DNA from: Arenimonas oryziterrae DSM 21050 = YC6267
GTDB taxonomy: Bacteria > Pseudomonadota > Gammaproteobacteria > Xanthomonadales > Xanthomonadaceae
Direction: 5' to 3'
Assembly: GCF_000420545.1 (NCBI RefSeq)
Contig: NZ_ATVD01000003.1
Location: 310,001 to 374,000 of the forward strand
Length of the DNA: 64,000 nt
Under the pieces are notes generated by a model. It was not told the origin of the DNA. It searched no databases and worked only from the letters and a program-made list of their open reading frames with translations. Positions 38,806 to 48,340 of the stretch are shown one piece after another. The number at the start of each line of letters is the position of its first letter. The stretch's first letter is position 1. The position numbers were made by a program, and so were the translations under genes.

Positions 38806-40152
38806 ATGTCCGCTGCGCCCACCGAAACCATCGTTGCGATCGCCACGGCCGCCGGTGCCGGCGGCGTCGGCATCGTGCGGTTGTCGGGGTCGAATGCGTT
38901 GGCGATCGCCGCACCGATCGTCGGCACGCCGCTCGTGCCGCGGCGCGCGCAGCACGTGCGTTTCCGCGACGGCGACGGCGAAGTCATCGACGACGGCATC
39001 GTGCTGTATTTTCGCGCGCCGCATTCCTACACCGGCGAAGATGTCGTCGAGCTGCAGGCACACGGCAGCCCGGTCCTGCTCGCGCAATTGCAGCGCCGCT
39101 GCATCGCGCTCGGCGCGCGCGCCGCGCGCCCGGGAGAATTCACCGAACGCGCTTTCCTCAACGACAAACTCGACCTCGCCCAGGCCGAAGCCGTCGCCGA
39201 TCTCATCGCGGCCGGCTCGCAGGCGGCTGCCCGCGCTGCGCGTCGCTCGCTGGAAGGCGAGTTCTCGCGTCGCGTGGATGCCGTCGTCGAACAACTGCTC
39301 GGCCTGCGCGTGTACATCGAAGCGGCCTTGGATTTTCCCGACGAGGAAATCGATTTCCTGGCCGCGCCCGAATTGCTGCAGCGGCTGCAGGCGTCGAGCG
39401 CGAGCCTGGCGCAGCTGCGTCGCGACGCCGAGCACGGCAAACGCCTGGTCGACGGCCTGCATGCGGTCATCGTCGGCGCGCCCAATGCCGGCAAGTCGTC
39501 CCTGATGAATGCACTGGCCGGCAGCGACCGCGCCATCGTCACCGATATCGCCGGCACCACGCGCGACCTGTTGCACGAAACCCTGGACCTCGACGGACTG
39601 GTGCTGACCCTGGTCGACACCGCCGGCCTGCGCGAATCGGGCGACGTTGTCGAAGCCGAAGGCATCCGCCGCGCGCACGCCGAACTCGCGCGCGCCGATC
39701 TTGCCTTGGCCGTCCTCGACGATCGCGACCAAACCGCGCCGGCGGTCCTCGCCGCCGCGCTCGCGAAAGTCCCGCGCGTGCTGTGGCTGCACAACAAGAC
39801 CGATCTGTCGGGACATGCGCCGGGGCAGGAGCAGCGCGCCGACGGCGAGCATCTGTGGCTGTCGGCGCGCACCGGCGCGGGACTGGAGGCGTTGCGCGCG
39901 CGCTTGCGGACGCTGGCTGGCCACGGCGAAACCGGCACCGGGACCTTCAGCGCGCGGGCGCGCCATCTCGAAGCCCTGGCGCGCGCCGCCGGCCATTTCG
40001 ATCGCGCCCAGGCGCATTTGCGGACCGGGGCGGGCGAGCTGGCGGCCGAGGAGCTGCGCAGCAGCCAGTCCGCGCTCGCCGAACTGACCGGCCAGGTCGA
40101 TGCCGACCAGCTGCTGGGGCGGATCTTTTCGAGCTTCTGCATCGGAAAGTAG
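38806..40152 (+). CDS. mnmE: tRNA modification GTPase MnmE
   Basis: 448 aa. With MnmG it installs the carboxymethylaminomethyl group on U34 of certain tRNAs. The N-terminal formyl-THF-binding domain has [19 protein letters not shown]. The GTPase domain is inserted in the helical domain and shows G1 [14 protein letters not shown], the G2/G3 region IAGTTRD and DTAGLRES, and G4 NKTD. The C-terminal IFSSFCIGK carries the conserved Cys. No ribosome site is seen; see the -10-like box at 38793. Confidence 0.97.
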   Translation: MSAAPTETIVAIATAAGAGGVGIVRLSGSNALAIAAPIVGTPLVPRRAQHVRFRDGDGEVIDDGIVLYFRAPHSYTGEDVVELQAHGSPVLLAQLQRRCIALGARAARPGEFTERAFLNDKLDLAQAEAVADLIAAGSQAAARAARRSLEGEFSRRVDAVVEQLLGLRVYIEAALDFPDEEIDFLAAPELLQRLQASSASLAQLRRDAEHGKRLVDGLHAVIVGAPNAGKSSLMNALAGSDRAIVTDIAGTTRDLLHETLDLDGLVLTLVDTAGLRESGDVVEAEGIRRAHAELARADLALAVLDDRDQTAPAVLAAALAKVPRVLWLHNKTDLSGHAPGQEQRADGEHLWLSARTGAGLEALRARLRTLAGHGETGTGTFSARARHLEALARAAGHFDRAQAHLRTGAGELAAEELRSSQSALAELTGQVDADQLLGRIFSSFCIGK

Positions 40153-40255
40153 CGCAGTTCCCAAATCCGGCGCGCGGAATGGCGAGCCCGTCACAGACGC
40201 GAAAGACGAAAACAAGGCTAAATTTCAAGAAAGTGACGGCCGCAACGGAAATGGC

Positions 40256-40282
40256 TTGACAACTCGGCCAAACTTTTATGTG
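40256..40282 (+). promoter_or_regulatory. Candidate promoter of the TonB-domain lipoprotein
   Basis: TTGACA (40256-40261) is a perfect -35. The best -10 is TATGTG (40277-40282) with a 15-base spacer, so the pair is only moderately convincing. Confidence 0.4.
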
Positions 40283-40319
40283 CTGAAAGTCACGCCCCAT
40301 CCCTCAGGAAGCGCTACCC

Positions 40320-41324
40320 ATGTCCAGAATGTCCCCGTCCACCGTGTCCCTGCGTCTGGCCATTGCCCTCGCGCTGGGTCTGGGTCTCGCCGCCTGCGGC
40401 AAGGACCAGCCTGCCGATACCGCTACCCCGGCCGCGACCGCGCCGGCCGGCCCGACCGCCGCCGAGCAGGCGGCTGCCCAGGCCGCCCAGCAGCAGGCCG
40501 CTGCCCTCGCCGCCCTGTCGGCCGAAGAACTCAAGTCGCGCGGCGGCAAGGCCCTGCGCGAGCAGCGTCTGTATGCGCCGGCCGGTGACAACGCGATGGA
40601 GTACTACCTCGCCCTGCGCAAAAAGACCGAGAAGCCCGATGCCTCCGCCGAGAGCGCGCTCATCGACCTGCTGCCCTACGCGGTCATCGCCGCCGAGCAG
40701 GCCCTGGGCCGCGAAGACTTCATCGAAGCCGAGCGTCTGCGTGCCCTGATCGCCGACACCGATGCCCAGGCCCCGGCCTTGCCGCGCATCGCCGACGCCA
40801 TCGCCAAGGGCAAGGCCAATGTCGCCACGCGCGCGACGGCTGAAGCCACGCGTGCCGAGCAGCTCGCCAAAGCGGCCGAAGAAGCCAAGACCAAGGCTGC
40901 TGAAGCGGCGGCCGCTGCCGCGATTGCCGCGCGCACGCCGTCCACGCCGTCCGCACCGACGCCTTCGGCGCCGACCCCGGAACGCGCGGCGCCGCCGCCG
41001 GAGCGCAGCACCCCGGTCGCGACCGCCCCAACCCCGCCGCCGCCGGCGCCCACGCCGCCGCGCGCAGCCAGCAGCGGTGGTCTCGTGCCGGTGAGCACGC
41101 CGCAGCCGGCTTACCCGCCGGATGCCCTGCGCCAGGGCACCACGGGCGAAGTCGTGGTCAGCTTCACGGTCAACTCCGACGGTTCGGTCAGCAATATCGA
41201 TATCGTCAGCGCCAAGCCGCGTGGCGTGTTCGATCGCAACGTGCAGGCCGCGGTGCGTCGCTGGAAATTCCAGCCGGTGGATCAGCCGCAGAACGTCACG
41301 CGCACGTTCACCTTCGCGCGCTAA
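40320..41324 (+). CDS. Lipoprotein with TonB C-terminal domain
   Basis: 334 aa. A signal peptide ends in the lipobox LAAC, then GKD. An Ala/Glu-rich, probably helical region follows (residues 45-200), then a Pro/Thr-rich linker (TPSTPSAPTPSAPTPERAAP). The TonB C-terminal fold is clear: PQPAYPPDALRQGTTGEVVV and RGVFDRNVQAAVRRWKFQPV. A TonB protein normally has a transmembrane anchor; this one would be lipid-anchored. Lys at +3 after the Cys recalls inner-membrane lipoproteins such as MexA. Whether it contacts ExbB/ExbD or another system is unknown. Confidence 0.85.
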   Translation: MSRMSPSTVSLRLAIALALGLGLAACGKDQPADTATPAATAPAGPTAAEQAAAQAAQQQAAALAALSAEELKSRGGKALREQRLYAPAGDNAMEYYLALRKKTEKPDASAESALIDLLPYAVIAAEQALGREDFIEAERLRALIADTDAQAPALPRIADAIAKGKANVATRATAEATRAEQLAKAAEEAKTKAAEAAAAAAIAARTPSTPSAPTPSAPTPERAAPPPERSTPVATAPTPPPPAPTPPRAASSGGLVPVSTPQPAYPPDALRQGTTGEVVVSFTVNSDGSVSNIDIVSAKPRGVFDRNVQAAVRRWKFQPVDQPQNVTRTFTFAR

Positions 41325-41342
41325 TCGCGATTTAGCCACAGG

Positions 41343-41374
41343 AAAAAGGCCCGGCAATGCCGGGCCTTTTTTTT
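41343..41374. terminator. Bidirectional rho-independent terminator
   Basis: AAAAA, GGCCCGGC (41348-41355), loop AAT, GCCGGGCC (41359-41366), eight Ts. Strong in both directions, between the convergent TonB-domain lipoprotein and the ABC permease. Confidence 0.92.
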
Positions 41375-41392
41375 CCGCGTCAATCGCGTCGG

Positions 41393-42558
41393 TTATGCCG
41401 AGATCGCGAGTCTCTCGTCGTGGTAGCGACGCGCAGCCAGCAACCACAACACCAGGCCGAGGCCGAAGCCCGCCGCCAGGTACACCCCCCATTCCATCGG
41501 GCTGATCAGTTCGCCGCGCACGAGCTTGAGGATCATCTGATTCTGCGCGAGGAACGGCGTCGCCAGCATCCACAGCTGATTCTTCACCGGGTTCACCATC
41601 AGGATGATGGTCGGCAGCATCGGCAGCAGGATCAGCAGACTCATGTAGCTCTGCGCTTCCTTGACCGACTTGGCGCCGGCGGCGATCAGCGTGAGCAAAC
41701 AGGTGCCCACGAGCACGATCGGCACCAGCACGACGAGGATGCGCACGATCGCCCACAGCGACACGTCGAGCTTGATGCCGAGGCCCGGCGAGAGCAGGAA
41801 GCTGAGCTTGAACATGATCAGGGTCAGCACCAGGCTCAGCAGCCCGATCGCGGTCGCGGCGAGGATCTTGCCGCTCATGATCGTCGCGCGCGACGCCGGC
41901 GTTGCCAGCAGCGGTTCCAGCGATTGCCGTTCGCGTTCGCCTGCGGTGACGTCGATGACCAGGGCCGCGCCGCCGAGGAAGCCGCTGAGAATCAGCATGT
42001 AGGGCAGGAACGCGAGTGCCTGGCCGACGCGACTTTCCGGCGTCGCCATGTCGCGATGGCTCACGCGCAGCGGCTGTGCCGTGGTCGGACTGACACCACG
42101 CGCGATCAGGCGCAAGGCGCCGATGCCCTGCCCGTAGGTTTCCAGCAAGGCCTCCACGCGACGCACGGGAATGTCGGCATCCTGGCGCGAGGTGTCGTGG
42201 ATGATCTCCACGCTCGCGGGCAAACTGCCCCGCCATTGCTCGCCGAACTTGCCATCGATACGCAGGATCACATCCTCGGCCTGGCTGCGGATCGCCGCAT
42301 CCGGATCGGCGGGCGCGGGCTTGATCACGATGTTCTGGCCCTCGAGCCAGGCGACCAGGTTCGGCGCATTCTGCGCACCGACCACGGGCAGCTCCAGCGG
42401 CTTCTCCAACTGCGTGCTGATGCGATTGCTGGCCAGGTAGCCGATGCCGAGGATCAGCGCCGGCGCCAGCAGCGGGCCCATGAGCAGCGACACCATCAGG
42501 GTGCGGCGATCGCGGAACAGGTCGGTCAATTCCTTGACCATCACGGTGAACAGCGGGC

Positions 42559-42562
<4 letters not shown>
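41393..42562 (-). CDS. ABC-2 exporter permease (NatB-like)
   Basis: 389 aa. An N-terminal membrane helix (LMVSLLMGPLLAPALILGIG) is followed by a large extracytoplasmic domain (about residues 45-170) and then five more helices (for example FLPYMLILSGFLGGAALVID). The segment GERERQSLEPLLATPASRAT is the typical ABC-2/CcmB-like coupling motif of NatB-type sodium or drug exporters. The start overlaps the stop of the ATPase gene (ATGA), so they are coupled. The substrate is unknown. Confidence 0.88.
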
Positions 42563-43305
<743 letters not shown>

Positions 43306-43354
43306 GACGGGAACCTCGCGAGTAGGGGGTTCGAAACGGGGCGGTGCGCGGCGC

Positions 43355-44896
43355 TCATGGATCCCATCCATAGAAGCCGACGAAGGGTTGTGCGTAGGCG
43401 ACCTTGTCCAGGCAGTGCGCATCGAGCGCCTTGGCGTCGGCGGTTTCGACGAAGCGCGCAAACAGCTTGGGCATGCAGCCGATCGGCAGCACGTTGTGGC
43501 CCTGACCACGCACGACCAGATGGCGGCCGTTGACCAGATTCTTGAGCACTTCGTCGCCGTAGCGCGGCGGTGTGACCGGATCGAATTCGCCCGACAGGAT
43601 CAGCACCGGGCCCTTGCCGGTCAGCGGTGCGCGGAAATCCGCCGGACGCTGGCCATGCGGCCAGACGGCGCACTGTTCGGCCAGCACCACGACCAGGTCC
43701 TTGCCAAGCAGACGGGCCGCATCGGCGGGATCAGCGCGCAGTTCCGGCGCGTCTTCGGTGCAGATCACCGACAACTGCATACCGGTCATGATCTGGTCGC
43801 CGACGGTGCCGGTGATCAGCGTCGACAGCGCCATCAACGGCTCGTAACGCCCTTGCACGGCTTCGTTGAGGACCAACGGCAACAACCCGGCGGCCTGCGG
43901 CGAATACGCGAACATGCGCGCGAGGTTGGCGACATGGTCGGGGGTCAGCGTGCGCGTTTTGACTTCGCCGGTGATCGCGTCGCGGAAGGTGACCTGCGGC
44001 GGCGCTTTCGCGAGCGTCGCCATCAGCGTGTCCAGACGCGCGCGCGGATCGCCGAGCTTGGCCGTGCAGGTTTTGTCCTGGCGGCAGCGCGCGAACTGCA
44101 GGCCCAGCGAATCTTCGAGGTTGCGGGCAAATTCGTTGCCGAACACCAGCGTGTTCGGCGCGATGCCGTCGATGGTGATCGTGCGGGTGTGCTGTGGGTA
44201 GCGCTTGCCGTATTGCTGGGCGACGCGCGTGCCGTAGGACACGCCCATGAGGTTGATCTTCTCGGCGCCGATCGCCTGGCGCACGGCGTCGAGATCCTGG
44301 ATCGCATCGGTCGTGGTGTACAGGCGCAGATCGGCCTTCTTCGACAGTTCGGTCACGCAACGCGCGGCGAACGCGCGCGCGCCGGCGAGATCGTCGCCTT
44401 CCTCCATGTCGGCGTTCTTGCCGGCGCTGTTGCGGCAGGAGAGCTTGTTCGAACCGCCGGTGCCGCGCTGGTCGACCAGCACGATGTCGCGCTTGCGATT
44501 GACCTCGGCGAAGGCCGGCGCGATGCCCGGATACGATTCAAGCGCGGACTGGCCCGGACCGCCGGCGATCATGAACATCGGATCGGGTTCGGCTTCGCCG
44601 CGCGCAGGCAGCCAGGCGATCGCCAGCGTGATCTTGCGGCCGGCGGGTTTGGCATGGTCTTCGGGCACCTGCAGGCTCGCGCATTGCGCTTCCACGCTCT
44701 GCGTGCCGAAATCCGGCGCCAGCGTGCAGGGCGAGAATTCGAGCCGTCCCAACCGGCGCGGGACCGCGGGCGCGACCGTCGCCGCGCTCGTACGGGCCTC
44801 GGTCTTGTTCGCCGCCTGCGGATGCCAACGGTTCCAGGCCAGCACCACCAGGACGACGATCAGTCCCAGCCAGCGCAAGTTCTTCTTGTTCAACAT
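43355..44896 (-). CDS. Membrane-anchored alpha/beta hydrolase, TAP/S33-like
   Basis: 513 aa. One N-terminal anchor (LRWLGLIVVLVVLAWNRW) is followed by an alpha/beta-hydrolase of the tripeptidyl-aminopeptidase/proline iminopeptidase type. The oxyanion region is AGGPGQSA and the nucleophile elbow is MGVSYGTRVAQQYG (Ser in GVSYG). The acid is in SGEFDPVTPPRYG and the His in GQGHNVLPIG, within the TAP-like C-terminal domain. A peptidase acting in the periplasm is the likely role; the substrate is unknown. ATG at 44896 is preceded by GGGAGATC; a longer frame starts at 44950. Confidence 0.88.
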   Translation of the reverse strand: MLNKKNLRWLGLIVVLVVLAWNRWHPQAANKTEARTSAATVAPAVPRRLGRLEFSPCTLAPDFGTQSVEAQCASLQVPEDHAKPAGRKITLAIAWLPARGEAEPDPMFMIAGGPGQSALESYPGIAPAFAEVNRKRDIVLVDQRGTGGSNKLSCRNSAGKNADMEEGDDLAGARAFAARCVTELSKKADLRLYTTTDAIQDLDAVRQAIGAEKINLMGVSYGTRVAQQYGKRYPQHTRTITIDGIAPNTLVFGNEFARNLEDSLGLQFARCRQDKTCTAKLGDPRARLDTLMATLAKAPPQVTFRDAITGEVKTRTLTPDHVANLARMFAYSPQAAGLLPLVLNEAVQGRYEPLMALSTLITGTVGDQIMTGMQLSVICTEDAPELRADPADAARLLGKDLVVVLAEQCAVWPHGQRPADFRAPLTGKGPVLILSGEFDPVTPPRYGDEVLKNLVNGRHLVVRGQGHNVLPIGCMPKLFARFVETADAKALDAHCLDKVAYAQPFVGFYGWDP

Positions 44897-44986
44897 CGCG
44901 ATCTCCCGTAATTGCCCGCTCACGATGACAGACGCGTGGGCGGACGCCATGTGACAAAGGGGGGTCGGGTCCGGTCGGACCCGCGG

Positions 44987-45736
44987 CTATTTGCTGCTGA
45001 CGTATTTTTCCCGGCGGATGTGCGGGATCGGCAGGCCATGGCCCTTGAGCGCCTCGAAGGCGGCGTCGACCATGTTCGGATTGCCGCACAGGTAGGCGAT
45101 GTCGCCCTCGGCCTGCGGGGCGAATTCGGCCAACGCGTCCTGCACATAGCCACGGCGCACGTCGGGATGGGCGTTCTCCGGGAGTTCGCGCGAGAAGCAC
45201 GGCACGAAGCGGAAGTTCGCGTGACGGTCGGCGAAAGTGCGGAAGTCCTCGCCGTAAATCAGTTCTTCGGGCGTGCGCGCGCCGAACAGCAGCACGACTT
45301 CGACGCCGCGGTCGCGCATGAGCGCCTCGAGCTGCGGCAGCATCGCGCGGTAGGGCGTGACACCCGTGCCGGTCCCGATGAGCAGATAGCGCTTGTTGGC
45401 GTCGTTGGGCATGAGGCAGAACCGGCCATACGGCCCGCTCGCCTGGATCTGCTGGCCTTCGTCGAGCGCGGTGAACAAGGCAGTTGCTGCGCCGCCGGGC
45501 ACGTAGCTCACGGCGATCTCGACCGCCTCGCCGGGCCCGAGGGCGTGATCGTGCACCGTCGCCAGCGAGTAGCTGCGCTTGGTCGCGGTGCCGTCGGGAT
45601 AGTTGAAATGCACCTGGATGAACTGCCCGGGATTGAAATCCAGCGGCTGGCCGTCGTCGCGCGCGAACACCAGATGGCGCACGCTGGGCGCGAGCATGCG
45701 GCTGCCAATGAGCCGGAGCGGGAAGGGAAGGGCCAC
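44987..45736 (-). CDS. fpr: Ferredoxin/flavodoxin-NADP(+) reductase
   Basis: 249 aa, the length of bacterial FPR. The FAD-binding motif is TKRSYSLA (RxYS), the NADP-binding motif is LLIGTGTGVTPYRAML, and YLCGNPNMVDA is the C-terminal nucleotide-binding segment. It moves electrons between NADPH and ferredoxin or flavodoxin, for iron-sulfur and oxidative-stress needs. The protein ends VSSK rather than in an aromatic residue, as in the Azotobacter/Pseudomonas type. It starts at a GTG with GGAG five bases upstream. It is divergent from an ABC ATPase. Confidence 0.88.
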   Translation of the reverse strand: MALPFPLRLIGSRMLAPSVRHLVFARDDGQPLDFNPGQFIQVHFNYPDGTATKRSYSLATVHDHALGPGEAVEIAVSYVPGGAATALFTALDEGQQIQASGPYGRFCLMPNDANKRYLLIGTGTGVTPYRAMLPQLEALMRDRGVEVVLLFGARTPEELIYGEDFRTFADRHANFRFVPCFSRELPENAHPDVRRGYVQDALAEFAPQAEGDIAYLCGNPNMVDAAFEALKGHGLPIPHIRREKYVSSK

Positions 45737-45793
45737 GGACACTCCAGGAGGGTCGGCGCCCGCGAACGGGGCCGGCCGGGAAAGGGAAGGCCA

Positions 45794-45799
45794 TATAAT
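45794..45799 (+). promoter_or_regulatory. -10 box of the ABC-2 exporter operon
   Basis: Perfect TATAAT, 64 bases before the ATG at 45863. A -35 is not evident in the GC-rich sequence upstream. Confidence 0.45.
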
Positions 45800-45862
45800 A
45801 AAGGTCGCCCCCGGGTTTGTGCCGCGTTTCGCGCCACACCGGACCGATGGAGCCCCACCTGC

Positions 45863-46816
45863 ATGTCCGCCCCCGCGCTGGAAATCACCGAGCTGCGCAA
45901 GACTTATGACAATGGCGTCGAGGCCCTCAAATCGGTCTCGCTGTCCGTCAATCCCGGCGACTTCTTCGCCCTGCTCGGCCCGAACGGCGCCGGCAAATCG
46001 ACCCTGATCGGCGTGGTCAGCTCCCTGGTCAACGCCAGCGCGGGCAGCGTGAAGGTGTTCGGCGTCGACATCGCCAAAGAGCGTTCGGCCGCGATGCGCC
46101 TGCTTGGCCTGGTGCCGCAGGAAATCAATTTCAACATGTTCGAAACGCCGTTCGACATCCTGGTCAACTACGCCGGCTTCTACGGCATGCCGCGCGCGCA
46201 GGCACTGGTGCGCGCCGAGGAAGAGCTCAAGGCCGCGCAACTGTGGGGCAAGGCGCGGGTGATGAGCCGCACGCTCTCGGGCGGCATGAAGCGCCGCCTG
46301 ATGATCGCGCGCGCGATGATGACCAAGCCGCGTCTGCTGATCCTCGACGAACCGACCGCCGGCGTCGACATCGAGATCCGTCGCGGCATGTGGAAGACGC
46401 TCAAGGAAGTGAACGCGGCCGGCACCACGGTGATCCTGACCACGCACTACCTGGAAGAAGCCGAAAGCCTGTGCCGAAATCTCGCGATCATCGACCGCGG
46501 CCAGATCATCGAGCAGGGCCCGATGAAGATGCTGCTGTCCAAGCTCGACGTCGAAGGCTTCGTGCTCGACATCGACGGCCAGCTACCCGGTGTGCTGCCG
46601 CAGCTCGAGGGCATCAAGCTCGAAGCCAGCGACGATCACACGATCCAGCTGGAAATGCCGCGCAGCCGCGACCTCAACGGCGTGTTCGCCGCGCTCGATG
46701 CGGCCGGCATCCGCGTGCGTTCGATGCGCACGCAGAGCAATCGTCTCGAAGAACTTTTCGTACGCCTGACCGGCGACAACAACAAGAATCCGATCACGGC
46801 CGGAGCGGGCGCATGA
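45863..46816 (+). CDS. ABC-2 type exporter ATPase (YadG-like)
   Basis: 317 aa. Walker A is LLGPNGAGKSTLIGVV, the signature is LSGGMKRRLMIARAM, and Walker B is LLILDEPTAGVD with the switch His in TTHYLEEAE. A C-terminal extension of about 75 residues (from DIDGQLPGVLPQLEG) is typical of DrrA/YadG-like ATPases. Its stop overlaps the start of the permease (ATGA). The exported substrate is not evident. Confidence 0.93.
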   Translation: MSAPALEITELRKTYDNGVEALKSVSLSVNPGDFFALLGPNGAGKSTLIGVVSSLVNASAGSVKVFGVDIAKERSAAMRLLGLVPQEINFNMFETPFDILVNYAGFYGMPRAQALVRAEEELKAAQLWGKARVMSRTLSGGMKRRLMIARAMMTKPRLLILDEPTAGVDIEIRRGMWKTLKEVNAAGTTVILTTHYLEEAESLCRNLAIIDRGQIIEQGPMKMLLSKLDVEGFVLDIDGQLPGVLPQLEGIKLEASDDHTIQLEMPRSRDLNGVFAALDAAGIRVRSMRTQSNRLEELFVRLTGDNNKNPITAGAGA

Positions 46817-47589
46817 GCAATCCCAACCTGGTCGCCCTGGGCACGATCGCCCGTCGCGAGGTCTCGCGCATCCTGCGCATCTGGGCGCAGACCCTGGTGC
46901 CGCCGGCGATCACGATGACGCTGTACTTCCTGATCTTCGGCACCCTGATCGGCTCGCGCATCGGCCAGATGGGCGGCTTCAGCTACATGGACTTCATCGT
47001 GCCCGGCCTGGTCATGATGGCGGTCATCCAGAATGCCTACGGCAACATCAGCTCCTCGTTCTTCGGCGCGAAGTTCGGTCGTCATGTCGAGGAACTGCTG
47101 GTCTCGCCGATGCCCAACTGGGTGATCCTCGGCGGCTATGTCGCCGGCGGCGTGCTGCGCGGGCTCATGGTCGGTGCCATCGTGCTGATCATCGCGATGT
47201 TCTTCACGCATGTGCGCGTGCCGCATCCGCTGGTGACCTTCAGCACCGTGCTGCTGGGCGCGACGATCTTCTCGCTGGCCGGGTTCGTCAATGCGGTGTA
47301 CGCGAAGAAGTTTGACGATATCGCCTTGATCCCGACCTTCATCCTCACGCCGCTGACTTACCTCGGCGGCGTGTTCTATTCGGTGCACGTGCTGCCGCCG
47401 TGGGCCGAGGCCGCAACGCACGCGAACCCGATCTTCTACATGGTCAACGCGTTCCGTTACGGCCTGCTCGGCGAAAAGGCGATCGACCTGCCGTTGTGGG
47501 CCGCGTATGCGGTGATGCTCGGCTTCGTCGCGGCGCTGACCTGGCTCGGCCTGCGCCTGCTGACCAAGGGCGTCGGGCTGCGCAGCTGA
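46813..47589 (+). CDS. ABC-2 type exporter permease (YadH-like)
   Basis: 258 aa with six membrane helices, for example FSYMDFIVPGLVMMAVIQNA and PTFILTPLTYLGGVFYSVHV. The conserved ABC-2 sequence FGRHVEELLVSPMPNW contacts the ATPase. It is translationally coupled to the ATPase at 45863, and together they match the YadG-YadH pair. The function of that pair is not established. Confidence 0.93.
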   Translation: MSNPNLVALGTIARREVSRILRIWAQTLVPPAITMTLYFLIFGTLIGSRIGQMGGFSYMDFIVPGLVMMAVIQNAYGNISSSFFGAKFGRHVEELLVSPMPNWVILGGYVAGGVLRGLMVGAIVLIIAMFFTHVRVPHPLVTFSTVLLGATIFSLAGFVNAVYAKKFDDIALIPTFILTPLTYLGGVFYSVHVLPPWAEAATHANPIFYMVNAFRYGLLGEKAIDLPLWAAYAVMLGFVAALTWLGLRLLTKGVGLRS

Positions 47590-47665
47590 CCTCGGCGGCG
47601 TTTACGCGCTTGTTGCGCGAGCGTATGTTGGCGGCACCGGATGCCGCCGCGTCGAGGAGCTCGCG

Positions 47666-48334
47666 ATGTTCATCGGCCACCTCGCCCTCGCTTTCGCCGC
47701 CAAACCGCTGGTGCCGCGCGTCTCGCTCGGCTGGCTGATGGCGGCGACCTTGTTCATTGACCTGCTGTGGCCGATTTTTCTCTTGGCCGGCTGGGAACAC
47801 GTCGAGATCGCGCCCGGCAATACCGCGTTCACGCCATTGGCGTTTACGGACTATCCGATCACGCACAGCCTCGTCGGCGCGGCGGGCTGGGCCCTGTTGG
47901 CGGCGCTGGCGTTCGGTGTGTGGAAAAAGGATCGGCGCGGTGCGTGGGTGATAGGCCTGCTCGTGCTCAGTCACTGGTTTCTGGATGCGATTTCGCACCG
48001 GCCGGATCTGCCCTTGTGGCCCGGGGATTCGCCGCTGATCGGCCTGGGCTTGTGGAATTCGATACCGCGCACGCTGATGGTCGAGGGCCTGATGTTTGCC
48101 GTCGGCGTCGTGTTGTACCTGCGCGCGACCCTGCCGGGCGATCGCAGCGGGTTGTATCCGTTCCTGGGCTGGCTGGCGCTCGTGCTGGTGAGTTACGCGG
48201 CCGCGAGTTTCGGTCCGCTGCCGCCGGATGCGCATACGCTGGCCCTGTCCGCGCTCGCCGTGTATCTGCTGCCGCCGTGGGCGGCCTGGTTCGACCGCCA
48301 TCGCGTGCCGGCCGAACGACCGCTCGCGCGCTGA
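47666..48334 (+). CDS. Multipass membrane protein with His/Asp motifs
   Basis: 222 aa with about six hydrophobic helices. Histidines and aspartates placed at helix ends (FIGHLALAFAAKP, ATLFIDLLWP, PITHSLVGAA, LSHWFLDAISHRPD) recall the metal-dependent membrane hydrolase-like family around YdjM, with His and H-x-x-x-D residues spread through the membrane. GAGG-type ribosome site (GAGGAG) before the ATG. It stands alone between the ABC exporter and the convergent RND gene. The function is unknown. Confidence 0.75.
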   Translation: MFIGHLALAFAAKPLVPRVSLGWLMAATLFIDLLWPIFLLAGWEHVEIAPGNTAFTPLAFTDYPITHSLVGAAGWALLAALAFGVWKKDRRGAWVIGLLVLSHWFLDAISHRPDLPLWPGDSPLIGLGLWNSIPRTLMVEGLMFAVGVVLYLRATLPGDRSGLYPFLGWLALVLVSYAAASFGPLPPDAHTLALSALAVYLLPPWAAWFDRHRVPAERPLAR

Positions 48335-48340
48335 GCCGAC

